From Agaricus subrufescens (taxonomy: Eukaryota; Basidiomycota; Agaricomycetes; Agaricales; Agaricaceae), in the NCBI GenBank assembly GCA_029945375.1, contig CM057062.1:868001-932000 (forward strand): a stretch of 64,000 nucleotides of DNA, given 5' to 3'. The notes under the pieces were generated by a model. That model was given only the letters and a program-made list of their open reading frames with translations. It did no database searches and was not told the origin of the DNA. Numbering within the stretch: the first letter of the stretch is position 1; every line of letters starts with the position of its first letter. Shown here piece after piece: positions 40,625 through 50,618 of the stretch. The position numbers and the translations under genes are program-made.

Positions 40625-41679
40625 TTAGTCCATAATGACAATCGGGTCATCGAGAGAATCACCACTCCCTCCCTCCCCGGACAATCTCAAAACCTTACGA
40701 AGTGGCTCGGACGCATTGACCTCGATCGTGTCGCATTTCCTCTTCTTCCCCTCAGTTGATTCGATTGTTTGGATGCTTTGATCGGCGTACGAGAGTTGTT
40801 GCGATTGGGTGAAATCAGGTGAGAGAACTCGAGCCGGTGATGGCGCCTTGACTTTATTTCGGCGCCAGCTATCACGACAGACTTCGTCTAGGGACATAAT
40901 GTCAACGGGGTCTTCCAGATTTTCGATGAGAAAGCTAAGCCCGGGGCAATCAGTATTGGCAATCCTCCTTTCCTTCACGATAAGGTAATGGTTAGGGGTG
41001 TATTGACGCCAGAATGCTGTGGGTGGTAGGTCGACAAAGCCCCCTTTCATTGTATCATATACCTTGAGAGGGTGGGTAATGATACGGGTCTGGTCAAGAA
41101 AAAAGAAGCTGTTGATGGGACAGAAGAATCCATTGCTCGCAGGAATGTCAAAGACGTAGGGATCCTGTCCAGCCTAGTATAATCAGCGTCTGGAACAGGA
41201 TATAATCAACGAGGTATGTACCTCGTCAAACAAATAGATTCGACCAGGAACTGGGTCTTGTTCCGGGGACAAAGAACGTTGTTCAGCAGCAGGAGAAGAT
41301 GGAAGAGATGAGTCTGGAAGGGATGACAAGCTAGTCCTCCCCGGGGAGGATTGCAACCGCTTGTGGTACGCAAAAAATTCGTCCATATCAGGGAGGTCAG
41401 GGGAAGAACGAAGAGAGGGGGGGAAGGATGTACTGTCATCACTGGGAATCGCAGGTGATTCAGTATCACCCTCGGCAGCAGCAAGATGAGCGTTCTCGAC
41501 TGCAAGGTGGCTGAGTCACGACAAACGGGAAGTGCCATCTCGCTTCCAAGGAGGATGTAGTGCATCGTAAGGGGTAGGCTCTGATTCTCAAAACTTCTAT
41601 CGAGACCGATAATATAGTACGGCCGAGGAATCTTTTTTGTACGAATAATGTTTATGACTACGCCAACCTTTCTGACCAA
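40625..41679 (-). CDS. Unrecognised cargo protein ending in a SUMO-interaction-like motif
   Basis: The 5' part reads MVRKVGVVINIIRTKK and YYIIGLDRSF. At about 41500 the frame changes to ENAHLAAAEGDTESP, and no intron of usable length fits, so a one-base indel is likely. The frame continues through a Ser-rich stretch (about 41400-41250) and PGRIYLFDE, then a short intron (about 41222-41175). The last exon has YVFDIPASNGFF, GGFVDLPPTAFWRQYTPNHY and the acidic, hydrophobic C-terminus DSLDDPIVIMD, with KKRKCD before it. The ending resembles a SUMO-interacting motif. No enzyme motif is seen. It is on the same strand as the transposase. The function is unknown, and the frameshift makes activity doubtful unless it is an assembly error. 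Confidence 0.5.
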
Positions 41680-41907
41680 GCTAACCTTAGAATGATATGA
41701 CCGTCAACCCTGCACCCAAAACTTTTTTCAGAATGATCAGCGATAAATATGGGCCTCAGCTAGAAATCTCTTCAGACTGATCGACAGTAAATCTCGGCCT
41801 AACTTATAAGTCTCGGACCGTGTATGAGGGAATTGAATCAAAACGAATACAGGTGAGCAGGCTTTAGTAACTTATATTAATCTGCCATTGCGTGAAGCTG
41901 TAACCCC

Positions 41908-42661
41908 ATGCTGCACTCTAAGTCGACCCAAGACAGCGTCAGCGTACTTGTACTTCGGAAGGAGAATGAGGAGAAAATCCGCAAGTTTCTGCGCGATCGA
42001 GTCCCCCCCCCTCCAACTGGCTCTCTCTGCCTGAAACATCCATTAAGATCAAAGAGGCTATGCACTAGCCAAACCGATCCTTCTTTGACCCATGCTGGAC
42101 GGTGGTTTTCGTTCGTGAGTTACTTATATTCTGTCCTGTCCTTTGTATAACCTATGTTTCTAGTGCAAGAAGTGTGACCGGGTATATTTCTCTATGCGAT
42201 CCATAAACGTCCAAGACCTCATTGCAAACAATGAGGAGTTCCGCGCTCTGATTGAGAAACATCGGTCTCTGTCGCCAAAGCAGAGGGCAAGCGTGTCAGT
42301 CGCGGTACAGGTCGCCGAGAATCATCCGACCGTGAAGACTTTTGTCTTTTGGACTAAGGTATGAGCATTGTCTTCCTCCGGTGATAATAATGACTGAATT
42401 CAGCTATTATAGTCCGGGCAATCCCCAGCTCAGATCCCATTCTTATGCGACCTTGACAAGCCTTTGCGACTTTTTGATTATCGAGTGTTGTTGAAACAAA
42501 AAGGCATCAAGTACGGTCAAGAGGTTGACGTATTCGATCCCTCTGCCAAAATATGGGTGCCCCTCAAGTGGGGCGCAGAATATTCATGTGGTGAACGTAA
42601 AGATATATTTCTGAAGTATGTTGGAGTAGATGTTACCAATTTTGGAATGTATGGGTCCTAG
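41908..42661 (+). CDS. Small protein with GRF-like zinc-finger motif (cargo)
   Basis: Three exons: 41908-42114 ends at WFSF before GTGAGT; exon 2 begins CKKCDRVYF near 42170 and ends FVFWTK at about 42358; exon 3 runs from about 42414 to 42661. Around the first junction the protein reads LCTSQTDPSLTHAGRWFSFCKKCDRVYF. The spacing of the cysteines with GRWF resembles GRF-type zinc fingers, which bind nucleic acid. Exon 2 is helical (NNEEFRALIEKH). Exon 3 (FDYRVLLKQKGIKYGQEVDVFDP...) is unrecognised. The downstream 42760-43380 may be a broken continuation. It lies divergent from the minus-strand cargo gene at 40625-41679, with about 230 bases between their starts. Confidence 0.5.
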
Positions 42662-42759
42662 TCAGTAGTAGTTTGAACTTACCTATTCGTTGTTTCATGC
42701 AAGCCAAATACGGAGTTCCCCAAGGTGGCAGGTAGTGTTTTGCGATGGCTACTGTCAAT

Positions 42760-43380
42760 CCTTTGGTAAGACTAGCTGTCAAACGTTTCAAATTTTTCCA
42801 ATCCACGATAAATCAAGGTTTTGCCGGCCAGATATGGAGTAAATTTGGGCAACAAAATCAAGCCTATAGATCTCCAAATCGATGAGATTTCCGAAGCACA
42901 ATGCGGGCAACCCACAGAAAACTTTTAAAGTCACGGTGATCTCCGATTTCTACGCGATGTCCGAAGTCAAACGCTAGGAACTATTGGTACCGCCAGGTTC
43001 GCCCACAGTCGGATACGGACAGGTGAATGAAGATTTAAAGATCTATGGCCGTGTAACGTACGATAATTAGCGATGAGATTTCCGAAGCACAATGCGGGCT
43101 GCCCACAGAGAAACTTTGAAGTCACGGTGGTCTCCGATTTCTACGCGATGTCCGAAGCCAAACGCTAGGAACTATTGGTACCGCCAGGTTTGCCCACAGT
43201 CGGATACGGGCAGGTGAATGAAGATTTAAAGATCTATGGCCGTGTAACGTACAATAATGAAGGATGTGGAATTAGTGACCGTGTTATGGGTGAACTAGAT
43301 CTAAGATACCAATTTTTGGGAAGTAGTATACGCAAACTTAATAATTCTGCCAGTTTCATAGTCATCTCTGGTATATGCTA
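42760..43380 (+). pseudogene. Broken coding remnant with internal tandem duplication
   Basis: The plus strand has VLPARYGVNLGNKIKPIDLQ, then KVTVISDFYAMSE and, in another frame, LVPPGSPTVGYGQVNEDLKIYGRVTY. Stops and frame changes separate these pieces. The second half is duplicated in tandem. It may be the decayed 3' part of the gene at 41908-42661. Confidence 0.45.
42880..43260 (+). repeat. 191-base tandem duplication
   Basis: GATGAGATTTCCGAAGCACA starts at 42881 and again at 43072. The two units stay aligned to GGCCGTGTAACGTAC, with about ten differences. Both share the same frame-disrupting TAG after GCCAAACGC or GTCAAACGC, so the break may predate the duplication. Confidence 0.85.
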
Positions 43381-43619
43381 GGGTCCGAAGTGAGAAATTT
43401 TGAGTAATTGGTGGCTATAGTTTCGCACTAATCCCTATAATAGAACACGAACAGCGACTTTCTCTGGACTGACTGTCAAGACTTAAGCCGGAAGTGGATT
43501 TCAAGGCCCCCCACTTTCTCCTTGAACTGCCACCACCCCATTCCTGTGCTTTGACCTTAACTTTTCACAACGTTTCCGTTGAGGCGTTCCTACTTCTCTG
43601 AATCTTCCTCTTCTCTACC

Positions 43620-45754
43620 ATGGGTAGAAAGAACTCTAACGGTTTGGCAGCTCTCAGTCGCGCCGACAAGGACGTGCTCGCGGAGCTTCTAGATGAGTGT
43701 CTTGAAACGCGTAAGGCTATTGATTCAAATCCAGAGACAACCTCATGGTCTACCATCACTGCATGGGTTGATGGCATTGCTATCCCTCATTTTCATAAGA
43801 CGCGTCGAACAACTCCGAATGAAAAAGCTGTAAGTAATATTCAAAACTTGGGTATTATTGTACGCTTACAATTTGGGTAGCAAATTCAAAACTGGTACAA
43901 AAACCAATGTACCAAGCATAATGTCGCCACTCGACGGAAAAATACGCGGGGGAGCGCCGGAATGCGCCAAGTTAGCTCTGGAGGCAAGCGTCCCTGTGTC
44001 AGGGACATGGTTGCCAACCAATACAAGGGTGATATTTCTCTCTCAGCGAAGGCGGCCGAAGGCGATGAATCTTCTCCTTATATATCGAGGTGGAATATGG
44101 CAGTCACAAACAGAGTACAAGGGCTATCTGTGGAGGAACATGGAGCTTTTCAAGCCAGAGTCAACGAAGAGATTGTAAGGAGGACCGGCCCTCCTACACA
44201 AGCGGAAGTACTTGCGTACGTTTAATTATTTTTTATCTACTTGTTCAAGCTAAAAGAATCACACAGCGCACAAGGTGATTTGAGCGGTAGGATTAGCGAA
44301 ACTGTTCGCCACCTTCTGGGATGGGACCGAGGGCAATACGGTGATGCCATTGTTTTTATGACGATGGCTTATCGTGATCACTCAAACCAAATAAGGGAAG
44401 AAAAGTGAGTCACACTTACTTCGAAAGGATACTGCTGAGAACATCTCTAGATTTTTTGTCAGCAATGATAACGATTTCATCGCACATTGCAATCTCTTCA
44501 ATGAGCGCTATGACGCCCAATTGAGTGGCTACCTGGCGACTGTGGCCCACATAGCTCTCCCTTGTAAGCTAACGTCTATTCGGGTGATCCGAACCCTACT
44601 TCTCACCGTCTTTTGTCCTAGTGCATGAAGTATCAAATAATGGGCCCCATGTTAATGGCGCTCCTTCAACACAAACGGACAAGTGAGAACCTTTTTTTGC
44701 TTCCTTAACGAAGTCGCTAATTGTGGTTTTTACAGCACAGGAGCAGCCTCAAACAAGGCTTCTATGCCGACCTCTATCACCAGTCAACAGGCACCTGTCC
44801 CTCCTTCCATCTTTTGCCCCGGGCTGGTTCCCAACCTCGCCTCTCTCCCTAGGGCAGTAGATGTGCCGGGGTCTAACCTTATCTTCGGACCGTCGACTCC
44901 TTACATTGATCAACAGGCACCTTTCCCTTCTCCCTTCTATCTGCCTGAGCCAGTTCCGGACCCCGAGCCCGAGCCCGAGCCCGCCCCTCTCTCTGAGGCA
45001 GTAACCCTGCCGGTGCCTACCCTTATCCTCGAACCCAACCCTGAGCGTGTTCTCACCCTTGGGCCAAACCCCGAACCTGCCCCTCCCTCTGAGCTGGAGC
45101 CTATACCCATTTTTGAGCACGCCCCATCACCTCTGCCCGTACTGACTTTTGAGCGTGCCCCATTACCTCTGCCCATACCTCTACAGGCCTCCAAACCCGC
45201 TTTTGTATGTGCCCCCTCCTCTGCACCAGCACCTCCGCTGGTATCTATCTCCGCTCTCGAGCAAGTCTCCAACCCTGAGCACGTGCGCAGCCCTGCACTT
45301 GAAACCACACGGTTCAATGACCTGAACCCGAGTTCTAACTCCGATAACAGCAGGGACGGCCCTTCCCTGGCTCTACCAGCCAATCAAGATACCAGCCCAA
45401 CTTCACCACCAACCTCGTCAACTGATGCTCATGCCGACTCACATGAAAGCTTATACCTTTCAAAAGGAACCCAGAAGCTACGTCAAAAGCGTGGAGCATC
45501 GACCACCCAGCCGATTCGGGCCTCAGCATGCTCAAAAAAGCCACCGAAGCAAGCAGGGCCCTTGACGGATAAGAATCAGGTACCTCGTTCAAAGTGAGTC
45601 CACACATTATTTTCTGCAACTAGTCTCATTGTTTCATTGTAGGGTTCCTGTCAGTAAGCGTTGGGCCTACGTGTCAGATGAAGATGCCACCCCCCCCGCC
45701 CCAGAAGAAGTCTCGCCGCCGCTGAGCAATATCTACTCTTGTGCCATCCATTAA
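43620..45754 (+). CDS. Cargo protein with helix-turn-helix-like start and long Pro/Glu-rich region
   Basis: The ATG at 43620 opens MGRKNSNGLAALSRADKDVL. After a 50-base intron the frame continues QIQNWYKNQCTKHN, which resembles a homeodomain recognition helix, then ARVNEEIVRRTGPPTQAEVLA. Further short exons read GDLSGRISETVRHLLGWD, FFVSNDNDFIAHCNLFNERYD and the start of a long exon (from about 44735). That exon is rich in Pro, Glu and Ala (PEPVPDPEPEPEPAPLSE and similar to 45300), then Lys-rich (KKPPKQAGPL). The last exon ends SVSKRWAYVSDEDATPP-like and stops at 45752-45754. All junctions fit GT-AG. I infer a nuclear, DNA-binding-type protein encoded by the KDZ element; the family is not recognised. 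Confidence 0.6.
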
Positions 45755-45837
45755 TAATTATCTAAGGTATGATTATTTAATTCAAAGGATTTATTCGTCA
45801 GTTGAAGTGTGAAGTAGTCCTAAAATCACTGATCACT

Positions 45838-46590
45838 GGATAAATGCGATTATTGAAATCCCACCAATCACATAACTCACGATTATCACTCGTGGTAATC
45901 ATGATTATCCCGACTGATCACTGGAGTTCAGAGTCTGGATAATCACGATTCCTGTAAGGCTATTGACAACACCACCCCCAATAATCGTGATTATCGAGCC
46001 TGACTACTAACTTCATAAGTTCACCAATAATCACGATTATCCAGCCCGACTACTGAGTTCACCAATAATCATGATTATCGCAAGTTTGCTGATACCACAA
46101 CTTACCTGGAGCTACGGTAATCATGATTATCATAAATTTGCTGACACCACAAATTGTGATTATCGTGATTATCGTAAGTTTGCTGACACCACAACTTACC
46201 CGGAGCTAGGATAATCATGATTACCATAAATAAATGCATCGATACAACAACTTACGATAATCGTGATTATCGTAAATCTCTCTGCAAAAACACTTTAATC
46301 GTGATTATAAAATTGCGAAACAAGAACACCGAAAACCTACCCTGTAGCTCTATAAGCACAATAATCACGATTATTTGCATATAGTACAAACTGTGACAAA
46401 CATGCAATAAACATTGTTGAAATCACGATTACTCCTTGTAGTACATACCCACATACACTATAACAAACTGTCTCAATCACGATTATTATAATATATCTTA
46501 CTTTGTCCCAACCATGACAACCACGTAGCTAATAATCATGATAACACGATTATTTACCATTATCGTGATTCGTGACAAGTTCCACTACTG
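45838..46590. repeat. Right subterminal array of ATAATCRYGATTAT palindromes
   Basis: About 16 copies of AATAATC(A/G)(C/T)GATTAT(C) occur at irregular spacing of 30-65 bases, for example near 45985, 46027, 46066, 46115, 46255, 46362 and 46475. Between several of them run short repeated tails such as AAGTTTGCTGACACCACAA. The array ends inside the right terminal inverted repeat. Confidence 0.9.
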
Positions 46591-46616
46591 ATTAATCGCC
46601 GTTAATGCCACCGATG
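46560..46616 (-). repeat. Right terminal inverted repeat of the KDZ element
   Basis: The reverse complement starts CATCGGTGGCATTAACGGCGA and matches the left end for about 57 bases with a one-base gap. CCAGACA follows outside (46617-46623). Confidence 0.8.
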
Positions 46617-46623
46617 CCAGACA

Positions 46624-46980
46624 ACATATTTCAGATTTGGCGACAAGCTGTTAAGAACGTGTCATGACAGCCATGTTCCCATCATCGCGCCGGTGAATAT
46701 AAAAGAAGACTGACGCTTGGAAGGCTAAAAAATTAAGTGACTCGGCAACGTTCTGCAAGATAGCCGGTTTGCCAAACACTAGTAGTAACGGCCATCTAAC
46801 ATTCCCGTCTTTCAACTATTGCTGTCGAAACTCAAGTCTATGCACAATTCCAACACACGCAAAGGAGTGTCAGGCCATGAAACCGAGAGAAAGTCTCGCG
46901 TTCTGTAGAATTTAAGGTTCCTCTAGCTATTGTCTTCTCTAGAAACCTCTCAATGACTACGGGAAAAGTCACTTATATGA
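46624..46980 (-). pseudogene. NACHT-exon relic, right half of the KDZ target
   Basis: Bases 46638-46790 align with the minus-strand NACHT segment from TLSYQLA back to the Walker A region (SVFF.IN, ESLI), with stops and a damaged P-loop. 46790-46980 aligns with 25200-25400 and with the N9 region coding the N-terminal end of the large exon. Together with 34049-34236 it forms one old fragment split by the transposon. Confidence 0.6.
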
Positions 46981-47203
46981 GTTGAGAGGGAGGTCACACG
47001 TACACGAGTAGTAGGGATGTGGTAAGAATAGGTAGACAATGTGAACGGAATGGCACATATACGTGTTGGGACTTCATTCAATGATCAGACAAATTTTTGG
47101 CTAGCTACATCGGATGCCCTCTAAACAACCACACAACATGGACAGCTTCAAAGGTCTGACCTCATAAGTCTCAACAAGATGTTTCAGTAGCGTATATAAT
47201 ACA

Positions 47204-50145
47204 TTAAATAGTACTCCCGAGTTTCATACGCGTATTCTGGCCCAGGAAGGCCCACAGCCAATATGTCCATTCCGAGACACCATCCTCTGGATCAACAAAC
47301 TCAACCTCAATGCAACACATATTCGATGAAGTGAACATAATTGGAACGGTATAATCTGGAAAGCGGGCAATCAAACTGTCCAATTGGCGTGTAAGCCTAT
47401 CAGAGCAGAGGGTGCATCCACGCCATTCGAAAGTGGTCCTCCACCTCTGTTCCCTTCCTTGGCTGTATTGGCCTTCTCGTTCATGCTAGATAACATATGT
47501 TGTCAATGGGTATCTGGAAATGCGAACATCTCACTGACCTCGCAAGATGATTCCCATGCATCAGGTAGAACCGTTGATGTAACGGGACGGCGGAACCACA
47601 TCTTGATATCGACATCATTCTCAATGTCAGAAGTGTTGATTGCCTTGGCGGGTATTTGCTTGAGTATACCATACGTCACAAATTCATCGCGTCGAGATTT
47701 ATCCTGGTGTATGATCTCAGTCACACAAGTATAAAACAAACATATTATGGGACACTCACAAACACCAAGTCGGCGAACTGATTGAAGGGAAAGTTGAGAT
47801 TATGAAACGAAAACCGAGTGTTCAAGAGCTCAATATAAGGTTTGGTCTGGAACACCGGGTTTCCGCGTTCTATGCCTTGCACAACTTGCCCAACTGCGAG
47901 CTGATACATGCTTTGTCGCGTTCTAGCGTCGTTCCAGCTAATTCCACCCTGAGCCGGCCACGAACACGAAATCTGGTCTCCAGCGCCACTACAGGGAGCT
48001 AGTATGCCGTAATAATAAGAGGCATCGAGCATATCACAATCAGAGCCATTGGGGGCCTCCTTCAATACTCGCAATGCGCATTCAATCATGATTTGACGAG
48101 TTTCAAGCTTGGGGTCACTGAAAAATCCTGACCTGTGTATATAGTCGAAGAAAGATTTGTGGAAAGGTCCGGGTGCTCTCTGATGTGCTTCATGACGCTC
48201 GGGAAAATCCAAAACGGCACGAAGGCGATTAAGAGCAGTATAAACTTCATTAGGCGTCATTCCCAACCAATTACACAGAACAATCAGGTTTTCCGCTTTG
48301 CCCAAGACAAGATCCCACTCTGACGCTAGTACCAATAAGATTTTTCTAGCGTTTACCATGATCCTAGGCGGAACGTTGGATAAAATTCGCGCATATAGTG
48401 CATCGAGTAGAGCCATCGGATGCTCTTCGGGGGACAGCTCGGACAATGGAAGCTCATCAATGACATTCAAGACGTCGACGAGCTGTGAGGCCGGGTCACA
48501 CACATTCGAGTCACCAATATATCTGATGACAGTCTGCGCATAAGCAAATAGCCCGCCGGCAGCATTCGCCAGTTTCCACAACTGCTGTTCATCAGGCCAA
48601 CATGGATCGAGTGAATTTGATGCTCTCCTGATCTCAGCCAGCTCGTGGCGAAGAAGTCTTTCCACATCTGCACGTGCCTCGCTAGAGTCAACAGCTATTT
48701 CCTCCTTGTTGTATGCTGGCATGACCTCGGATTTGGCAAAGAAAGAAATGATGTGTGGTTCGGGACGGCTGGCAATGAGCCATACAATAGGCGACGACGG
48801 ATGTGAGATGCAAAAACCTGAGATAAGACGGAGGAGCTCGACTTGGGTACGTGTTTCCTTGCATTCGTCAAGGCCATCAACAATGATCAGCACGCGACCA
48901 GTAGAACATAGGTCGGGGTTGTGAATGAATGGTTGAATGATAAATTTCTCGAATTGAACACTCATTGACGACTGAAGAAGGGATGGATCACGATTGACCT
49001 TCTCCTCGATGACTCGACGGTATACGTCTGATTTGGCAGCGAACTGGTAGGAGAGTGTAATGATAGTTTTTGCTCCGTCGTTGCGTCCATTGATAGAAAG
49101 GAACACCGACGCTTGATGATTCACTGAGAGCTTGGGAGACTCGGTGACACTCTGCATTATGGCAGACTTCCCAACTCCGGCAGCTCCGACAACCCAGTGT
49201 ATCTTTTGGGATCCCGCACAGCGAGCAATAAATTCCAGGCATCGTTCAAGGATTGCTAAGCGAGTCCCGGGATGACATCGAGGGGGTGGGTCTCGAGCGG
49301 AGGAATCAGATGCTGCTCCGGGTATCGTCTCTTTCAGAAGTTTCTCCATGACTACCCGAGTTGCGATTAATAACGCTATCAAAATTAGTCACGCAAACGT
49401 ACAGTGGTTCGGATTGTTGAAATTATTGAAGTAATTCGTTAATGCGACTAGTAGAGATATCATCCAAAATTAAATGGCATACAATCACCCGAAGATTATA
49501 TTTCTTACTGTTCCCTTGGTTGCCCTCAATGAAGCTCGGTCCCGCCATAGTAAAGTTGTGCGCATTGTTGAATATGTCTGGGCTCCGGTGCTCCGGTGGT
49601 GGAAGCTCCTTGCCAAGAAGTGTCTTTGGATCCCTTAACATGATTCATGGGTTCAATACTGATAAGAGCCTCACCGTTCTTTGTTCAAAAACTAAAGATT
49701 GTTGTGAGGGATCCGTCACGGGTGGATATGATAGACGCTGGGATTGGGGTGAGTCTGAAAGATCTGTGAGATAGAGGGAATCTGTAGGTAGTACGGCAAC
49801 CAAACCTTGGGCACTGGGTCGAGGTATCAGGTTTGAACTGACAGCACTCGTTGGCGTGACTGGCCGCGGGATCTGAGAGGATCGACCACCGTGGTCGTTA
49901 ACACGAAGGCGGTCATTTGTCAGGCTACCTGGACAAAGTAAAGGGGAAGTAGCAGATGTAATATCCACTGCCTGCTGCGGGGTACCGTATGTAGATGGAG
50001 GGCGAGAAGGCAAAGCAGGAGCCGTGCTGGGATTTGGAGAATTGGGGGCAGCTTCGTCATTGCGATGCTGTGCTGAGGACGTATGCGAACGGGATGAGCA
50101 GGGTGAGCGTAGAAAACGAGGAACGTGGAAGCAGAAGTTAGGCAT
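47204..50145 (-). CDS. NACHT-domain STAND protein N8
   Basis: This is a complete copy. The start at 50145 gives MPNFCFHVPRFLRSPCSS. Exon 1 ends before GTGAGG near 49676. The next exon has IFNNAHNFTMAGPSFIEGNQGN, and a mini-exon reads NYFNNFNNPNH. The large exon (about 49350-47755) has Walker A GAAGVGKS, Walker B IIVDGLDEC and PFHKSFFDYI. Tail exon 1 (about 47715-47535) reads RRDEFVTYGILKQIP and VLPDAWESSCEV. Tail exon 2 has CTLCSDRLTRQLD and ends LGSTI at 47204. No stops or frame changes are seen. It is the intact sister of N6: flanks from the 25.2-kb relic through the promoter match in order. It is therefore the copy that still works, if either does. Confidence 0.88.
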
Positions 50146-50216
50146 CGGGCTGGTCGAGGGCGGAGGCAAGGCCCATTCGAGCTGCCCATCACACCATTAC
50201 ATTTAGCAGATCCAAG

Positions 50217-50260
50217 TTATTTATAGGACTCCAACTAGTGTCTCGACTTTGCTCACGCTC
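50217..50260 (-). promoter_or_regulatory. Conserved core promoter of N8
   Basis: The minus strand reads GAGCGTGAGCAAAGTC, then GAGACACTAGT, then CTATAAATAA, with the start codon 72 bases further on. Confidence 0.7.
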
Positions 50261-50618
50261 TTGCCTGATACGTAACTCATTTCATGAAGCGGCCGAGACA
50301 CACATGTCGTAACGGAAGCAAGGCTATCCTAGCCACTTTATATCACTGTCTTCGCACCGCAACACGTCGTTACACTTGCTGGTATGGTCTGTAATTTGTA
50401 CGATATCGATTTCAACATCAGCCAATAGATATTTTCTATCGCTACAGTTAGATGTGTAGAATTACTCGAACCAGGACAGTGGTTGGACTCATCTCGAGAA
50501 CTTTTACGTTGCTCAAAAGCAGCGCACATCTAACACACATACCACCTCCCACCAAAAAAAGACCTATATGAGAATCGAGTCTGGTTGAGTGATAAGGAAT
50601 CATTGATCAACCAACACA
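50261..50618. other. Intergenic, nothing recognised
   Basis: This is the spacer between the N8 promoter and the 3' end of N9. No supported feature is present. Confidence 0.5.

Larger units (their letters stand above)
34237..46616. mobile_element. 12.4-kb KDZ DNA transposon with cargo genes
   Basis: The ends are inverted repeats of about 57 bases: left CAGGGATGGCATTAACGGCG..., right (reverse complement) CATCGGTGGCATTAACGGCG.... GGCATTAACGGCGA is identical in both, as are CTTGTCA or its close variant and GAATCACGATAA. CCAGACA directly repeats outside both ends (34230-34236, 46617-46623). The KDZ transposase inside is intact. At least four other genes (34585-35043, 40625-41679, 41908-42661, 43620-45754) lie between the ends. 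Subterminal palindromes occur on both sides. KDZ elements (Kyakuja-Dileera-Zisupton) are known from basidiomycetes and other eukaryotes; the cargo set here is not one I recognise. Confidence 0.82.

Noticed and set aside
44749..45383. Minus-strand Gly/Arg-rich frames
   Set aside because: They are the antisense of the Pro/Glu-rich exon of the plus-strand cargo gene. The composition is fully explained by that.
45838..46590. The palindrome array as a CRISPR locus
   Set aside because: The window is clearly eukaryotic. Spacing is irregular, repeats are only about 14 bases and self-complementary, and there are no cas genes. The array coincides with a transposon end.
34237..46616. A TET/JBP dioxygenase expected as KDZ cargo
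   Set aside because: I looked for an HxD...H pattern with a following Arg in the cargo frames and found none that is convincing.
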